From Stentor roeselii (taxonomy: Eukaryota > Ciliophora > Heterotrichea > Heterotrichida > Stentoridae): 64,000 nt of DNA. Where the stretch lies: the NCBI GenBank assembly GCA_006503475.1, contig RSEH01000040.1, positions 1-64,000 on the forward strand, given 5' to 3'. The notes under the pieces were generated by a model. It was not told the DNA's origin, searched no databases, and saw only the letters and a program-made list of their open reading frames with translations. Made by a program: the position numbers and the translations under genes. Positions 45,462 through 55,272 of this stretch are shown here, in pieces (within the stretch, counting starts at the first letter, position 1; each line of letters begins with the position of its first letter).

Positions 45462-45476
45462 TAATAAATATTTTCA

Positions 45477-47270
45477 ATGTTGAGAAGGCTTTTTTCTTCC
45501 AGAGACTACATCAGGAACTTTTGCATCGTCGCTCATATTGACCACGGCAAGTCGACCCTTGCTGATAGGTTCTTGGAAATCACTGGAACGAAAATAAATA
45601 AATCTCAGGTTTTAGATAAACTCGCTGTTGAACGAGAAAGAGGAATCACTGTGCATGCACAGTCAGTGACTATGAACTATGCTTATAACAATAAAAATTA
45701 TACGTTAAACCTTATTGATACTCCTGGGCATGTTGACTTTTCTTATGAAGTTTCCAGGAGTCTTAGGGCTTGTCAAGGAGCTATTCTGTTAGTGGATGCC
45801 ACTGCTGGGATTCAGGCTCAGACTTATTCTACCTTTTTTCAGTCGAAACAGGCTGGTTTGGCTATTTTACCTGCGATTAATAAGATTGACCATCCTTCAG
45901 CAGTACCAGATCTCGTAATCCAACAACTCGAAACTCATTTTTCCCTGACAGAGCCATTCAAAGTAAGTGCCAAGTCAGGCGAAGGCTGCGAGTTATTACT
46001 CCAACACATAATAAAATCAATCCCTCCTCCTCCAGGAGACGATTTGGGTGCCTTCCGAGGTTTTTTATTCGATTCCTGGTACGACAAGCACAAAGGTGTA
46101 ATCTGCCTAATCGAGGTAGTAGACGGTAAAGTTTCAAAAGGTGACAAAATAATGAGTTTCCACACAAAAAAGATCTACGAAGTGATAGAAATCGGTTTCA
46201 ACCGTTTAGAACTCGACTACCAGTCAAGCCTCTCAGGAGGCCAAGTAGGTTTCATGGTTCTCGGCATGAAGGAGACCTCAGAGGCTCAAATCGGCGACAC
46301 ATATCACCACGTTGACGTCCCTCCAATCTCAGAATTCCCAGGTTTTCAACAACCCAAATGCATGGTATTCGCGGGGGTCTACCCAGAAGACGCAGAAGAA
46401 TACGAAGAAATGGAACTGGCGATAAAAAAATACCAACTTGAAGACCGCAGTCTTGTCACTCAAAAAGACGTAAGCGCAGCGTTGGGCAATGGTTTTCGAT
46501 GCGGGTTTCTAGGAATGCTTCATCTTGACATTTTTCAAGAGAGGCTTGAAAGTGAGCATAATATTGGAGTGATCATCACTGCTCCTAGTGTGCCTTATAA
46601 GTTAGAGCTGAGAGACGGGGAGACTTATATTGTGGAGAACCCGAATGAGATACCTGATAAACAGAAGATTAAAAGGTACTTTGAACCCATGTGCAACGTC
46701 ACCATCTTCTTCCCAACTGAACATTACGGAGATATCTTGAAGTTCTGCATGTCAAGACGTGGAATTCAGCAGGATATCACAGTACTTGATGATAAGTCGA
46801 CTATCATGAAGTTTCAAATGCCTTTAAGTGAGATCATCACTGATTTTTACTCTACTTTGAAATCTATGACCCGTGGAATGGCCACTTTGGACTTTGAACA
46901 TGCGGAGTATGTTGAGTCAAGACTTGGAATTATGCATGTTTTACTATCTGGAGAAAGAATCGATGCACTCACTTGTATGCTGCCACAGGCTAGGGCTTAT
47001 GAACGTGGAAAGATTGTCACTCAGAAGTTGAAGGAAATTTTACCTGGACAACTCTTTGAAGTCGCTATTCAGGCCACTTTTAATGGAAAAGTCGTTGCTA
47101 GGGAAACTATTAAAGCGTATAGAAAGGATGTCACTGCTAAGTTGTATGGAGGAGATCAGACTAGGAAGGATAAACTATTGGAAAAACAGAAAAAAGGGAA
47201 AAAAAGAATGAAAATGATAGGAAAAGTTCATATTGATACAAATACCTTTAGGAAATTAATAAGAAGTTAA
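45477..47270 (+). CDS. GUF1: Translation factor GUF1/LepA (EF4), mitochondrial
   Basis: The gene encodes 597 residues, the usual LepA size. The GTPase begins almost at once: AHIDHGKST at 19-27 (P loop), RGITV (switch I), DTPGHVDF (G3), NKID (G4) and SAKSGEG (G5). The EF-G-like domains II, III and V and the LepA-specific C-terminal domain follow (KDVTAKLYGGD, KRMKMIGKV). A short basic start (MLRRLFSSRDYIR) fits a mitochondrial targeting peptide, as in yeast Guf1. LepA/GUF1 binds the ribosome and supports mitochondrial translation under stress; the mitochondrial location is inferred from the N terminus. The gene lies 15 nt after one stop and 6 nt before the next start. Confidence 0.96.
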   Translation: MLRRLFSSRDYIRNFCIVAHIDHGKSTLADRFLEITGTKINKSQVLDKLAVERERGITVHAQSVTMNYAYNNKNYTLNLIDTPGHVDFSYEVSRSLRACQGAILLVDATAGIQAQTYSTFFQSKQAGLAILPAINKIDHPSAVPDLVIQQLETHFSLTEPFKVSAKSGEGCELLLQHIIKSIPPPPGDDLGAFRGFLFDSWYDKHKGVICLIEVVDGKVSKGDKIMSFHTKKIYEVIEIGFNRLELDYQSSLSGGQVGFMVLGMKETSEAQIGDTYHHVDVPPISEFPGFQQPKCMVFAGVYPEDAEEYEEMELAIKKYQLEDRSLVTQKDVSAALGNGFRCGFLGMLHLDIFQERLESEHNIGVIITAPSVPYKLELRDGETYIVENPNEIPDKQKIKRYFEPMCNVTIFFPTEHYGDILKFCMSRRGIQQDITVLDDKSTIMKFQMPLSEIITDFYSTLKSMTRGMATLDFEHAEYVESRLGIMHVLLSGERIDALTCMLPQARAYERGKIVTQKLKEILPGQLFEVAIQATFNGKVVARETIKAYRKDVTAKLYGGDQTRKDKLLEKQKKGKKRMKMIGKVHIDTNTFRKLIRS

Positions 47271-47276
47271 GATATA

Positions 47277-49196
47277 ATGAAAAAAATTACTAACCCTGCA
47301 CAAAAACCGAATAACTCGTTGATTCTTCAGAAGGCCCCTACGTATTCAGGCCCGGTGTCCACGAAAAGATTTAATTTTTCGTCGAACTTCAGCAAGTTTA
47401 AAGTAGACCAGCTTTACTGTTACCCGACACTGACCTATGCTTCAACGAAAACAACGAATAACCATGCGATCATCCCCCCGAGTGACTTTTGGTACGTCGA
47501 CAGTCCCGACCTAACCGAAAAAATCAGCGAAATCTGCCAGAAAAGCCCATTCAAAACCTTAGAGCACACAAGTCCAGAAATCACATACAGCTCGGTGAAC
47601 ACCCTTGAATTCGGTCTAGAAAGATACGACTCAGAAGCAAACCGTCTAAACACAACCAACAAAGAACTAGTAAAGCAAATGATTCAAGAAATCGGTAAAA
47701 AAGACGAAATTCAAACAAGTGAATGTTCAGTGAATCTCGACGTTTCTGAATCTGACGACTTCTGCTCAAAGCCTTTCGAAAAGGTCCAAAGTTTTGACAG
47801 TCTCAGCAGCCGATCAGTGTTCAACGCAAGTCACAGTCAAAACACAGTGATTCCCACAAACGAAGAAGAAATTGTAACCTGTTCTAATAACAGCTTTATC
47901 GTTGAACTACTTCCTGAACAAACTTCTGAGTTCAGTTTCGTCAAACAGTCATTTGACAGCTCTGGACTTGATGAAGGCTCGGTTAACATTTCCACAAGAC
48001 TCTTCTTACCAAAGGTCTTTGCAAGTAAAAACCTTTTAGATGCTTTTCCGACGAGTAAAGAAATAGAAAATTTGTCAGTGACAGGAAGTTTTTCTATGAT
48101 GTCCTGTGAAATTCCTGATGTTCTCAGCCCGATCATGCCGAAATTGCTCTTTTGTTACCCTTTAAGCGCTTTTAGAACACTTGAAATCAGGTCGTGTGTC
48201 ACTTGTTCAGGGTATCTTCTTAGTCCTAGTCTTGAGTTTTCGAATCTCGAAAACCAGTCAAGAGGAGTCATTTTTTATAAAAGCTGTAGAAAACTTGAAA
48301 TTTTCTCGGGGAGGATCGTAAGAGAACTTGGGAATAAAAATATATCGTGGATTAGCTTCGGCTTTGAACATTGCTGTGTTCTTACTGCTAATGGGGAAGT
48401 TTGGACTTGGGGATATGGAGCTTCTGGATGTCTCGGACATGGGTCTTTGTTGTCTTGTGCAATTCCTGCTCAGGTTACAAGGCTGCCGAGGTGCTTGTAT
48501 TTGCAGTGTGGGGCATATCATACAGCAGTTCTAACTGAAAATGAAGAACTTTTCACCTGGGGCAGGGGAGATGTGAATCAACTCGGAGTACCCAGTCGTC
48601 TTTTACTATCAGACCATATGGGTCTATTTTCAGCAAGTCCTCAAAAAGTTGAATTTTTTTCAGGAAAGCGTTTGAAAGCTGTTGCATGTGGAGAAGCTCA
48701 TACTTTAGTACTTGATTCATCTGGAATAGTTTACAGTTTTGGATGGGCAGAAGATGGTCAACTTGGTCTACCTTCATCATGGCTCAAAGACAAGTATATG
48801 AGTTATAGTCCGAAACAAATAGTATACCTCAAACATAAGAAAATATCGAAAATTGCAGCTGGAGCTACTTTTTCACTTGCCTTGACTGCCACAGGAGAAG
48901 TCTTCGTATGGGGAAACGGTTCCCAAGGCCAGTTAGGTTTAGGAAATCACCGAAAGTCTTCAGAAATTCCATCAATAGTCGAAGACTTAAAAAGCGAGGT
49001 GATATTCGATGCAACCTGCGGAGAGACTTCCGTGATCTGCTTAAGCCAAGCAGGTACATTATACGGTTGGGGTCAAGGATGTGCAGGTATCTTCGAAAGC
49101 AAAGGCAGTCAATTTCCCTACGGTTCCGACCTGGTATGTTACCTTCCAAGAAAACTATGCGAAATAGACATTTCCTATAGACTTGTAATAAATTAA
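47277..49196 (+). CDS. RCC1-repeat protein
   Basis: The gene encodes 639 residues. The first 330 are S/T/N/E-rich and probably disordered. From about 355 at least five RCC1 blades follow, each with a G-x-x-H or G-x-x-(S/T)-x-(A/V)-L strand and a W-G turn: FGFEHCCVLTANGEVWTWG, CGAYHTAVLTENEELFTWG, CGEAHTLVLDSSGIVYSFG, AGATFSLALTATGEVFVWG and CGETSVICLSQAGTLYGWG. With five blades plus a weak flanking one it is close to the seven-blade norm but may be short. RCC1 folds act as GEFs or as protein and lipid docking sites; the role here cannot be told. The next start codon is 2 nt after its stop. Confidence 0.88.
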   Translation: MKKITNPAQKPNNSLILQKAPTYSGPVSTKRFNFSSNFSKFKVDQLYCYPTLTYASTKTTNNHAIIPPSDFWYVDSPDLTEKISEICQKSPFKTLEHTSPEITYSSVNTLEFGLERYDSEANRLNTTNKELVKQMIQEIGKKDEIQTSECSVNLDVSESDDFCSKPFEKVQSFDSLSSRSVFNASHSQNTVIPTNEEEIVTCSNNSFIVELLPEQTSEFSFVKQSFDSSGLDEGSVNISTRLFLPKVFASKNLLDAFPTSKEIENLSVTGSFSMMSCEIPDVLSPIMPKLLFCYPLSAFRTLEIRSCVTCSGYLLSPSLEFSNLENQSRGVIFYKSCRKLEIFSGRIVRELGNKNISWISFGFEHCCVLTANGEVWTWGYGASGCLGHGSLLSCAIPAQVTRLPRCLYLQCGAYHTAVLTENEELFTWGRGDVNQLGVPSRLLLSDHMGLFSASPQKVEFFSGKRLKAVACGEAHTLVLDSSGIVYSFGWAEDGQLGLPSSWLKDKYMSYSPKQIVYLKHKKISKIAAGATFSLALTATGEVFVWGNGSQGQLGLGNHRKSSEIPSIVEDLKSEVIFDATCGETSVICLSQAGTLYGWGQGCAGIFESKGSQFPYGSDLVCYLPRKLCEIDISYRLVIN

Positions 49197-49198
49197 CA

Positions 49199-52100
49199 AT
49201 GAAAAAAGGAGAATTCCGAGGAGGTATTCGACTACAGATCCCCGACCAGTCAAGTTACTACAAAGAAGGAGAGCAAGCCGCAGTTCACACTTTCACTAAA
49301 GCGAAACTTCGCCATAAGCTTTCATCTTTAAGTCCTCACGGCGTGGTCAAGGCAGACCAAAGCGATTTGATCAGGACGAAACTTGAAGTCCTTACCGCTT
49401 CTAGTCCTGAAGAAAGAAAAATAAAAAGGAAACTTCTCAGTCCTCCCATTGAAAAACTTAAAAGTCACAAAAGTGAATTGAAAGTTATTCAAAACTCATC
49501 TGTTAGAGATATTTCGCATATTAAAGACGCCTTGTCTTGCAAAAGTCATGAACAGGGTGTTAAGTTCTTTGAACTTCCTCTTGATATTGAAGTGGTTAAG
49601 AAAAATTTGATTCATGCGGAAAATATTGAAGATTTGTTTAAAAAGGCACCTGTTTCTCTTAAGCTTCTTTCACCTGAATTGAATGGATATTTGGATAAAA
49701 GTGAAACTCTTGATATTGACAGGTTTCTTATTCAAAGTCCCTCTGGAAGACAGGAAAGTGAAAATCTTACCAAATGGATTGAAAAAATGAAGGAAACGTG
49801 TCAAAATGACCAGGATCAAATAGAAAATTTAAATGCCGTTTATGTCATGGCTGCGAAAGAAGTCGTAAGGCAGGTCTCTGTTCATTGCTTTCAAAGAGGA
49901 GAAGTCTTACAGGACATTCTCAAGTTTTTCATCGGAAACTTACATTGGGCCAAGGAAAACATTAAAAATGTAGAAAAAAACACGAAAAAACTGAAAAAAG
50001 TTGTTTTTGAGGATTTCAAAAAAAGAGAATCTGTCTTGACTGATAAGATAAAAAATCTTGAACACGAAATCAAGCTTTTAAATGAAAAAATCGAAAAAAA
50101 AACAAAAAAAATCTCTGACATGAACGAAAAGATCCTCCAAGACAACGAAATAATCCAAGACCTAAAACTTCGTTTTGACTCAGAAAGCGAAAACTGCTTA
50201 AAAAGCCTGAAAATGGTTCACAAGTCTTCAAAATCTCCAAAACTTCCAAAGTTTTTAAACACTTTCTCAAAAAACATGTTAAAAGTAGTGAGCGTTTCTC
50301 AATCCGACCAAGAAATCCAAACTATTCCTCTTCCAGAATTTCCATCAACCCGTTCTTTTTCACATCAAACTGAGAAAAATCTAGAAATAACAAAAAACGG
50401 TTTCGGAGTTGAGGTCCTTTCAAGTTCTTATCAATATCGAGATAAAGACCTTCCTTTATTAGAAGTTCCAAAAGACCCTCCAGAAGTTTTCATCATTCCT
50501 TTTAACCGAGGCAGAAAGTCTTCCAACTCCTCAGCGCAAGCCTATCGTCAAAGAACCAAGAAAAGCGTGATGTCTCCAATAAACGAACTGGTCCGAAGAC
50601 TGAAAGAAAAAGAAAAACATATAAAAATGCTTCAAAGTCTTTTAGAAAATCAAGAAAGTCTTTTTGAAAACAGTTCTTTTAAGAAAAAAAGTCTTCCAAA
50701 AATCACTTTTAACCCTGCTGAAGACCTTCCTTCTTTTGACTTGGTCTCTTTTCAAACAGGATTTAAATCAGGCTTTGACAACGGGTACAGTCTAGGTTTT
50801 AAAGACGTTCAAAACGAATCTGGCAATAGTTCAGCTTCAGAACAACTGGAAAAATCTGAAGAACTCTTCAGCAAGTCCGAAGACGACAGCTTCGAACAAG
50901 ACTTAGACATTGAAAGACAGTCAATTCGAGCTAGTACTTTACAAAAAGAAGAAAAAAACTCTGATACCAGTGCAAATGACTCTTTTTTAGAAAGTTTTCA
51001 GGAAGAATCTGAAAAATCAGAAAAAAAACCAAGAAAGCCAAGAAAGTCGATTTTAAAAATGAACTTTTTACTGAATCCTGAATTCACTGGAGCTGTGCCC
51101 AGGCCTTCTGCGATTCCTTTGACACAAATTGTGCAGTTTAACTTGACGATGAGGGTTTATAAGGACAGTAAACATCAACTGCCTGTTAAAATTCTTGATA
51201 GGATCATGGATAGGAAAATCAGATGGTTTAAAAAACGGGCGTATTTTGGAAGGAAAATGATCAACAAGATGACTTTTTCTTTTTATCTCTCGTATTTCGC
51301 AAAATCTGATCAACATGAACCTTTCATCTTTTTTGTCTATGAAGAACTGTCAAAAGGCTCTGGACTTAAATCTGTAGGTGATAAAAAGTTTGTGCATTTT
51401 ATGTCGTCACTTATTGTCCTGCATCCTTCTAAAAGACCTTCGATTTTTTTGAAGTTTTTAGGAGCTGGTCCTATTATTAACAGCAAGAATTTCTTTATTT
51501 TTTCGCTTAGGTTTTACCTGGAATGTCTTCATTTCATGACTTTTTCAAAAATAGGAATTTGTATTATTGATGAAACTTTAGATAAGATTATGCTGCCTTT
51601 GAGTCGAGCGATCGAATGCATCAAAGAAAAACTCGAAAAATTCGACAAAAGTTCCATCGGCAAAACGATTTCTTTCATTGAAAGTCAAGCAGAGCCCGAC
51701 CCAAAAAGAATCAACAAAACAGGAGTAGTGGAATGTGAGCTACTATTAGAAGTTCTCATCAATGTATTCGAAGAATTTCAAGTAAAAGTGATGAACGGAG
51801 TCGAGATGATCGTAGGTGCTTTGAAATACGAAGAAGACAAATCTTTTCTCCTTAAAAGTGAATCACTTCTAATCCTCCGAACATTTTCTCCTGATATTTG
51901 CGATCAATTCGATTCCGAGTTCACAACTGAAGAGATCCTCATCGAAGACTTCTGCAGATTCGCTATTGAAAAAGCCGTTTTGACTGAAAACGACATAAAA
52001 ACATGTGTCCCTTTCCCTCCAATGTCCTCATCAGAGCTTTTCCCAATAATAAAATCCTCAATCGACGAGAACTTAGAAAATCTAAAACGTTTAAAGACCA

Positions 52101-52249
52101 GCGAAAAACTCTTAAAATTCTGGAACTACAAAACCTTAAAACAAAAAGTAAAAATAATCGAAAATTCACTTCACCGTCGCGAGGTGTATGAATGTCTTCT
52201 CGCATCAGAAATATACAAAAAAGAAATAACCCGAATAAAATCATTGTAA
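49199..52249 (+). CDS. Large coiled-coil protein with a conserved-looking C-terminal domain
   Basis: The gene encodes 1,016 residues with no intron. Residues about 190-340 form a strong coiled coil (KIKNLEHEIKLLNEKIEKK), and a shorter one follows near 460-490. Acidic serine-rich stretches lie around 540-620. From about 640 to the end the protein is well mixed and probably folded, starting LLNPEFTGAVPRPSAIPLTQ, with helical hydrophobic segments but no membrane helix. I recognise no family. A cytoskeletal or centrosome-like role would suit the coiled coil but is not shown. It is the fourth of the seven tightly packed genes. Confidence 0.78.
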   Translation: MKKGEFRGGIRLQIPDQSSYYKEGEQAAVHTFTKAKLRHKLSSLSPHGVVKADQSDLIRTKLEVLTASSPEERKIKRKLLSPPIEKLKSHKSELKVIQNSSVRDISHIKDALSCKSHEQGVKFFELPLDIEVVKKNLIHAENIEDLFKKAPVSLKLLSPELNGYLDKSETLDIDRFLIQSPSGRQESENLTKWIEKMKETCQNDQDQIENLNAVYVMAAKEVVRQVSVHCFQRGEVLQDILKFFIGNLHWAKENIKNVEKNTKKLKKVVFEDFKKRESVLTDKIKNLEHEIKLLNEKIEKKTKKISDMNEKILQDNEIIQDLKLRFDSESENCLKSLKMVHKSSKSPKLPKFLNTFSKNMLKVVSVSQSDQEIQTIPLPEFPSTRSFSHQTEKNLEITKNGFGVEVLSSSYQYRDKDLPLLEVPKDPPEVFIIPFNRGRKSSNSSAQAYRQRTKKSVMSPINELVRRLKEKEKHIKMLQSLLENQESLFENSSFKKKSLPKITFNPAEDLPSFDLVSFQTGFKSGFDNGYSLGFKDVQNESGNSSASEQLEKSEELFSKSEDDSFEQDLDIERQSIRASTLQKEEKNSDTSANDSFLESFQEESEKSEKKPRKPRKSILKMNFLLNPEFTGAVPRPSAIPLTQIVQFNLTMRVYKDSKHQLPVKILDRIMDRKIRWFKKRAYFGRKMINKMTFSFYLSYFAKSDQHEPFIFFVYEELSKGSGLKSVGDKKFVHFMSSLIVLHPSKRPSIFLKFLGAGPIINSKNFFIFSLRFYLECLHFMTFSKIGICIIDETLDKIMLPLSRAIECIKEKLEKFDKSSIGKTISFIESQAEPDPKRINKTGVVECELLLEVLINVFEEFQVKVMNGVEMIVGALKYEEDKSFLLKSESLLILRTFSPDICDQFDSEFTTEEILIEDFCRFAIEKAVLTENDIKTCVPFPPMSSSELFPIIKSSIDENLENLKRLKTSEKLLKFWNYKTLKQKVKIIENSLHRREVYECLLASEIYKKEITRIKSL

Positions 52250-52274
52250 CCTTTATTTCTAAATAAAATAATAA

Positions 52275-53480
52275 ATGATAAGAGAACTTTACCTTCACTC
52301 TGATAAATCTTCGCAAGAAACTCGGACTACGAAGACAGACCTGTTTCATAGAATGTCACTTGAAGAACTTCATTTAAAGTCAGTGGCTCCTGACATGCCA
52401 GTGCTAGTTGAACTAAGCATTACACCTGAAACTCAAAACTTCCAGATCACGTCAAACAGGTTTTCAATTCTAAACTTGCGATGCCAATTAACTATCATTG
52501 GATTCAAGCATAATTCTTCTATTGAAGTTTTCATTACTTTTAAAACAAAAGAACTAAAAGACTCTATTTTTTCGATTTCATTTGAAATGTGGATAGGAAA
52601 AAACAGAACTTTTTTCATATTGGCTGTTAATTTAAAGATAAAGGCAACTTATTCTTTAGGAAAATTTAAAGAAACTGCTCCAAATGCATTTGTGTTGAAA
52701 GGTCAATATGAAAAAATTCATACATTAATGATGAATGAGTTACTTGAAATAAGACCTGAAATGATTGAGGAAAGTCTGGGACTGCTTGGATTTGATAGGT
52801 TTTTACTTGTCTTGGCTAGTGACAGTTTGAGGACCTACAATGAAGATGAAGTCCTGGCGATGATAGGAAGTTGGACCAATAATAATTCATGCACTGAAGA
52901 AGAGATATCCCAGATACTCAAATATGTACGAAAGAAGTTTATAAGTATTAATGGACTGCTAAATACTTTAAAGTACCCTATCCTAAAATCATCAAACGCG
53001 TTTAAATCATTTTTTCATCAAGAAATGCAGAACCTTGCAGGAGTTTCAATTGATGAAAAACCTTCAAAACCAAGAATTTTGTATAAAGATCTTCCTATTC
53101 CTTCAACTTTCACCACTTTCTGCGATTCAATCATCGACCACTTTTTTCCTGTGGTACAAGTCAAATAGGAAAACCCTAAAATACTCCAGCAAAAAGTTTG
53201 CAAAATTATAGAAAATTCTTCTAAAGTGAAAAAATTGAAAGAAAAAGTTGATTCTCTTCAAAGTTCCTTTAATTCAACTGTGAACTTTACCTCTTCTACT
53301 CCTTGTGGACAGCTTTTAGACTTAAAACCGATTTCTGAGTCACCAGCGCCTGAAGAGCAACAAGAGTTTGGAAATTTCAGACCTTTTACAACGAATCTTT
53401 GCATTTCCAAGCTTCCTGCTAAGCTTTCTTTGTCAGTTCTTCGGAAGAAGCTGAAAAGACATTCAGCGGACTATCATTGA
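52275..53480 (+). CDS. BACK-like helical-domain protein with coiled coil
   Basis: Two exons with a 15-nt intron (53154-53168) encode 396 residues. A beta-rich N-terminal half (residues 35-150) is followed by helices around 170-255 (SDSLRTYNEDEVLAMIGSW, then ISQILKYVRKKFISINGL) that look like the BACK domain of BTB-Kelch proteins, where E-E-x-V and V-R-F-like motifs recur. No BTB or Kelch repeats are seen, so a cullin-adaptor role is not supported. After the intron comes a short coiled coil (VKKLKEKVDSLQSSF) and a basic end. The N-terminal fold and the function are unknown. Confidence 0.75.
53154..53168 (+). other. 15-nt intron, GTACAAGTCAAATAG
   Basis: Unspliced reading stops on its terminal TAG. 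Removal (phase 0) joins DHFFPV to ENPKILQQKVCKIIEN and leads into the coiled coil. Confidence 0.88.
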
Positions 53481-53511
53481 GCTAATATTATTAAATGAAG
53501 TCTTCATAAAA

Positions 53512-54498
53512 ATGGGAACTTGTAAATGTATTGACAAGTCATCTGAAGACACAGCAGTTATCTTGGAAGAGATCTTTAAAAAAGAGCCAAATATGCAAGA
53601 ATTTACTAATTTTACATGTGAGCCTCGGACTCAGTCAGTGCAAGCTTTGTGTCGAGGATATATTACTCGAGCTTGCATGACTCAAGAATCGACTTTGACA
53701 CTTTCTCCTTCTTTAGCTTATCCTTATTTACTTAGTAAGGCTGCTAGAAATGTATTGCTTAATCATCTTTTGGTACCTCTTTTGGCTTCGACTGAAGATT
53801 TTCCATCTATTACTCTTCCGGATAATAGTGTTTTTATTGGAAATGTTGACTCGGATGGTAAACCTTGTGGTATTGGTGAACGATTTAATTCTGATGGGTC
53901 TTATATGAAAGGGTTTTGGGAGTCAGGAAGTCTCTCAGGCCAAGGCCTCTACATATATTCAAACGGAAACTATTTCCAAGGAAACTTCAAATCCGGCCAG
54001 TTCGACGGTTTTGGACTGTTAAGAGCATTAGACGGGACAATCTACGAAGGTGGATGGTTAGAAAACAAGCAACACGGCGAAGGTCTCGAGAAATGGCCAG
54101 ACGGTTCAAAATTCGAAGGAATTTTCGTGATGGGCAACAAGAGCGGCCAGGGTAAATTCTTCTGGAGTGACGGTAGCACCTACAGCGGTTCCTTCGAAGA
54201 CAACCAAATAAACGGCTTCGGAATTTACAAGTGGAGCGACGGGCGGCAGTACTCAGGTAACTGGAAAGACAACAAAATGCACGGAAAAGGAAAATACCTC
54301 TGGCCTGACGGCAGAAGCTACGAAGGCGACTACATTGATGACAAAAAGCACGGCTTCGGGGTGTTCACTTGGACTGATGGAAGAAAATACGAAGGCGGGT
54401 GGAAAGATAACAAACAGCACGGAATCAGCTTGTTAATAGAACAACAAGGGACTCGTAAAGGAGAATGGGTTGATGGCAGCCGGATACGGTGGCTTTAG
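53512..54498 (+). CDS. MORN-repeat protein with a possible lipid-anchored N terminus
   Basis: The gene encodes 328 residues. The N terminus MGTCKC offers glycine 2 for myristoylation and cysteines 4 and 6 for palmitoylation. A short IQ-like helix follows near residue 43 (SVQALCRGYITRACM). From about residue 105 about nine MORN repeats of 23 residues run to the end (for example YSGNWKDNKMHGKGKYLWPDG, here counted as one unit with its neighbours). MORN arrays bind lipids or protein partners at membranes and basal bodies; cortical or ciliary-base location is inferred from family and anchor. Its 3' end overlaps a convergent gene with a similar MGNxxCxC start, so two candidate membrane-anchored proteins meet tail to tail. 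Confidence 0.92.
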   Translation: MGTCKCIDKSSEDTAVILEEIFKKEPNMQEFTNFTCEPRTQSVQALCRGYITRACMTQESTLTLSPSLAYPYLLSKAARNVLLNHLLVPLLASTEDFPSITLPDNSVFIGNVDSDGKPCGIGERFNSDGSYMKGFWESGSLSGQGLYIYSNGNYFQGNFKSGQFDGFGLLRALDGTIYEGGWLENKQHGEGLEKWPDGSKFEGIFVMGNKSGQGKFFWSDGSTYSGSFEDNQINGFGIYKWSDGRQYSGNWKDNKMHGKGKYLWPDGRSYEGDYIDDKKHGFGVFTWTDGRKYEGGWKDNKQHGISLLIEQQGTRKGEWVDGSRIRWL

Positions 54499-55130
54499 TG
54501 CAGGTTATTTATATTATTCTTAATACAACTTAACAGTCCTTTCGACCACTTTTCCCAGTCGCTTCGGTCTCCAGCGATGAAGATCAAGGTCTCGATTTCA
54601 TTTGCAAAGGGCAATTTTGGTAGTTTGACTGAGGAAAAACTCGAGTTTCTCGAGTCTTTTTTACTTCCTAGCTCACTGAAGGACTTGACTGGTTCACAAA
54701 GGGCTCCGATCGAGATGGACTCTTTGTAAAAAAGGATTTCCAAGCAAAACCTGCCGGTTTTGCGATAAGCTCGTCCACCTAACACCTTGGCAGTCGGGAT
54801 CTCAAATAAAGGTTTTTCTTTACAATGTGCAGAGTATTGGTTTTTGAAGTACTTTAAACTGCGGTTGCATAAGACGCACCATCTGGGAACAAGGATTTCT
54901 TTTGAAGACTTTTGAAGACGGAAAAGTTCTCCTTGGATTTCTGGAGAAAGGGTATCCGTTGGAATTGTACTCATTTTTGAGTCTGGTAACACCTGACATG
55001 GGTTCAAGGTGATTGTTTTGTAGACTTCTGGCTGGAACTCTACCACTTCTTCCAGGTCTGAACTGAGATGAGAGTCGAGAACTGTTTCTTCTTTTAAAGC
55101 ACTTGAACAGTTGCACCCGAAGTTTCCCAT
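54495..55130 (-). CDS. PH-like domain protein with possible lipid-anchored N terminus
   Basis: This single-exon gene encodes 211 residues. MGNFGCNC at the N terminus is a good myristoylation/palmitoylation signal. After a disordered stretch of about 65 residues, a PH-like domain runs from about 68 to 205: it opens with GELFRLQKSSKEILVPRWCV, continues with RSLKYFKN, and ends with an IFIAGDRSDWEKWSKGLLSC helix carrying the conserved tryptophan. The domain would bind phosphoinositides or proteins at the membrane; ligand residues cannot be assigned by eye. Its stop codon shares bases with the stop of the plus-strand MORN gene (overlap 54495-54498). The upstream spacer holds a duplicated palindrome. 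Confidence 0.85.
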   Translation of the reverse strand: MGNFGCNCSSALKEETVLDSHLSSDLEEVVEFQPEVYKTITLNPCQVLPDSKMSTIPTDTLSPEIQGELFRLQKSSKEILVPRWCVLCNRSLKYFKNQYSAHCKEKPLFEIPTAKVLGGRAYRKTGRFCLEILFYKESISIGALCEPVKSFSELGSKKDSRNSSFSSVKLPKLPFANEIETLIFIAGDRSDWEKWSKGLLSCIKNNINNLH

Positions 55131-55136
55131 TTTGAT

Positions 55137-55272
55137 ATGATTATTTGAATGATGAATCTAAGAAAGTGGTTTATTGATTAGATAATCAAAACAGGGTGTT
55201 GAACATTATTATTTGAATCACAAATATAAGAAAATAGTTTATTGATTAGATAATCAAAAACAGGGTGTTAAA
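55137..55272. repeat. 68-bp direct duplication carrying the palindrome TGATTA-GA-TAATCA
   Basis: Two diverged copies lie head to tail with a 68-base period. Each holds TTTATTGATTAGATAATCAA and then CAGGGTGTT. The 6-2-6 palindromes lie at 55176-55189 and 55244-55257. The pair fills the spacer between the PH-like gene start (55130) and the stop of the CFAP97-like gene (55268), both on the minus strand, so it could serve as promoter of the first or 3' signal of the second. Confidence 0.7.

Noticed and set aside
51963-52349. 128-codon minus-strand frame across two plus-strand genes
   Set aside because: Antisense of well-supported coding sequence, no domain, R/F/L-rich as expected for an artefact.
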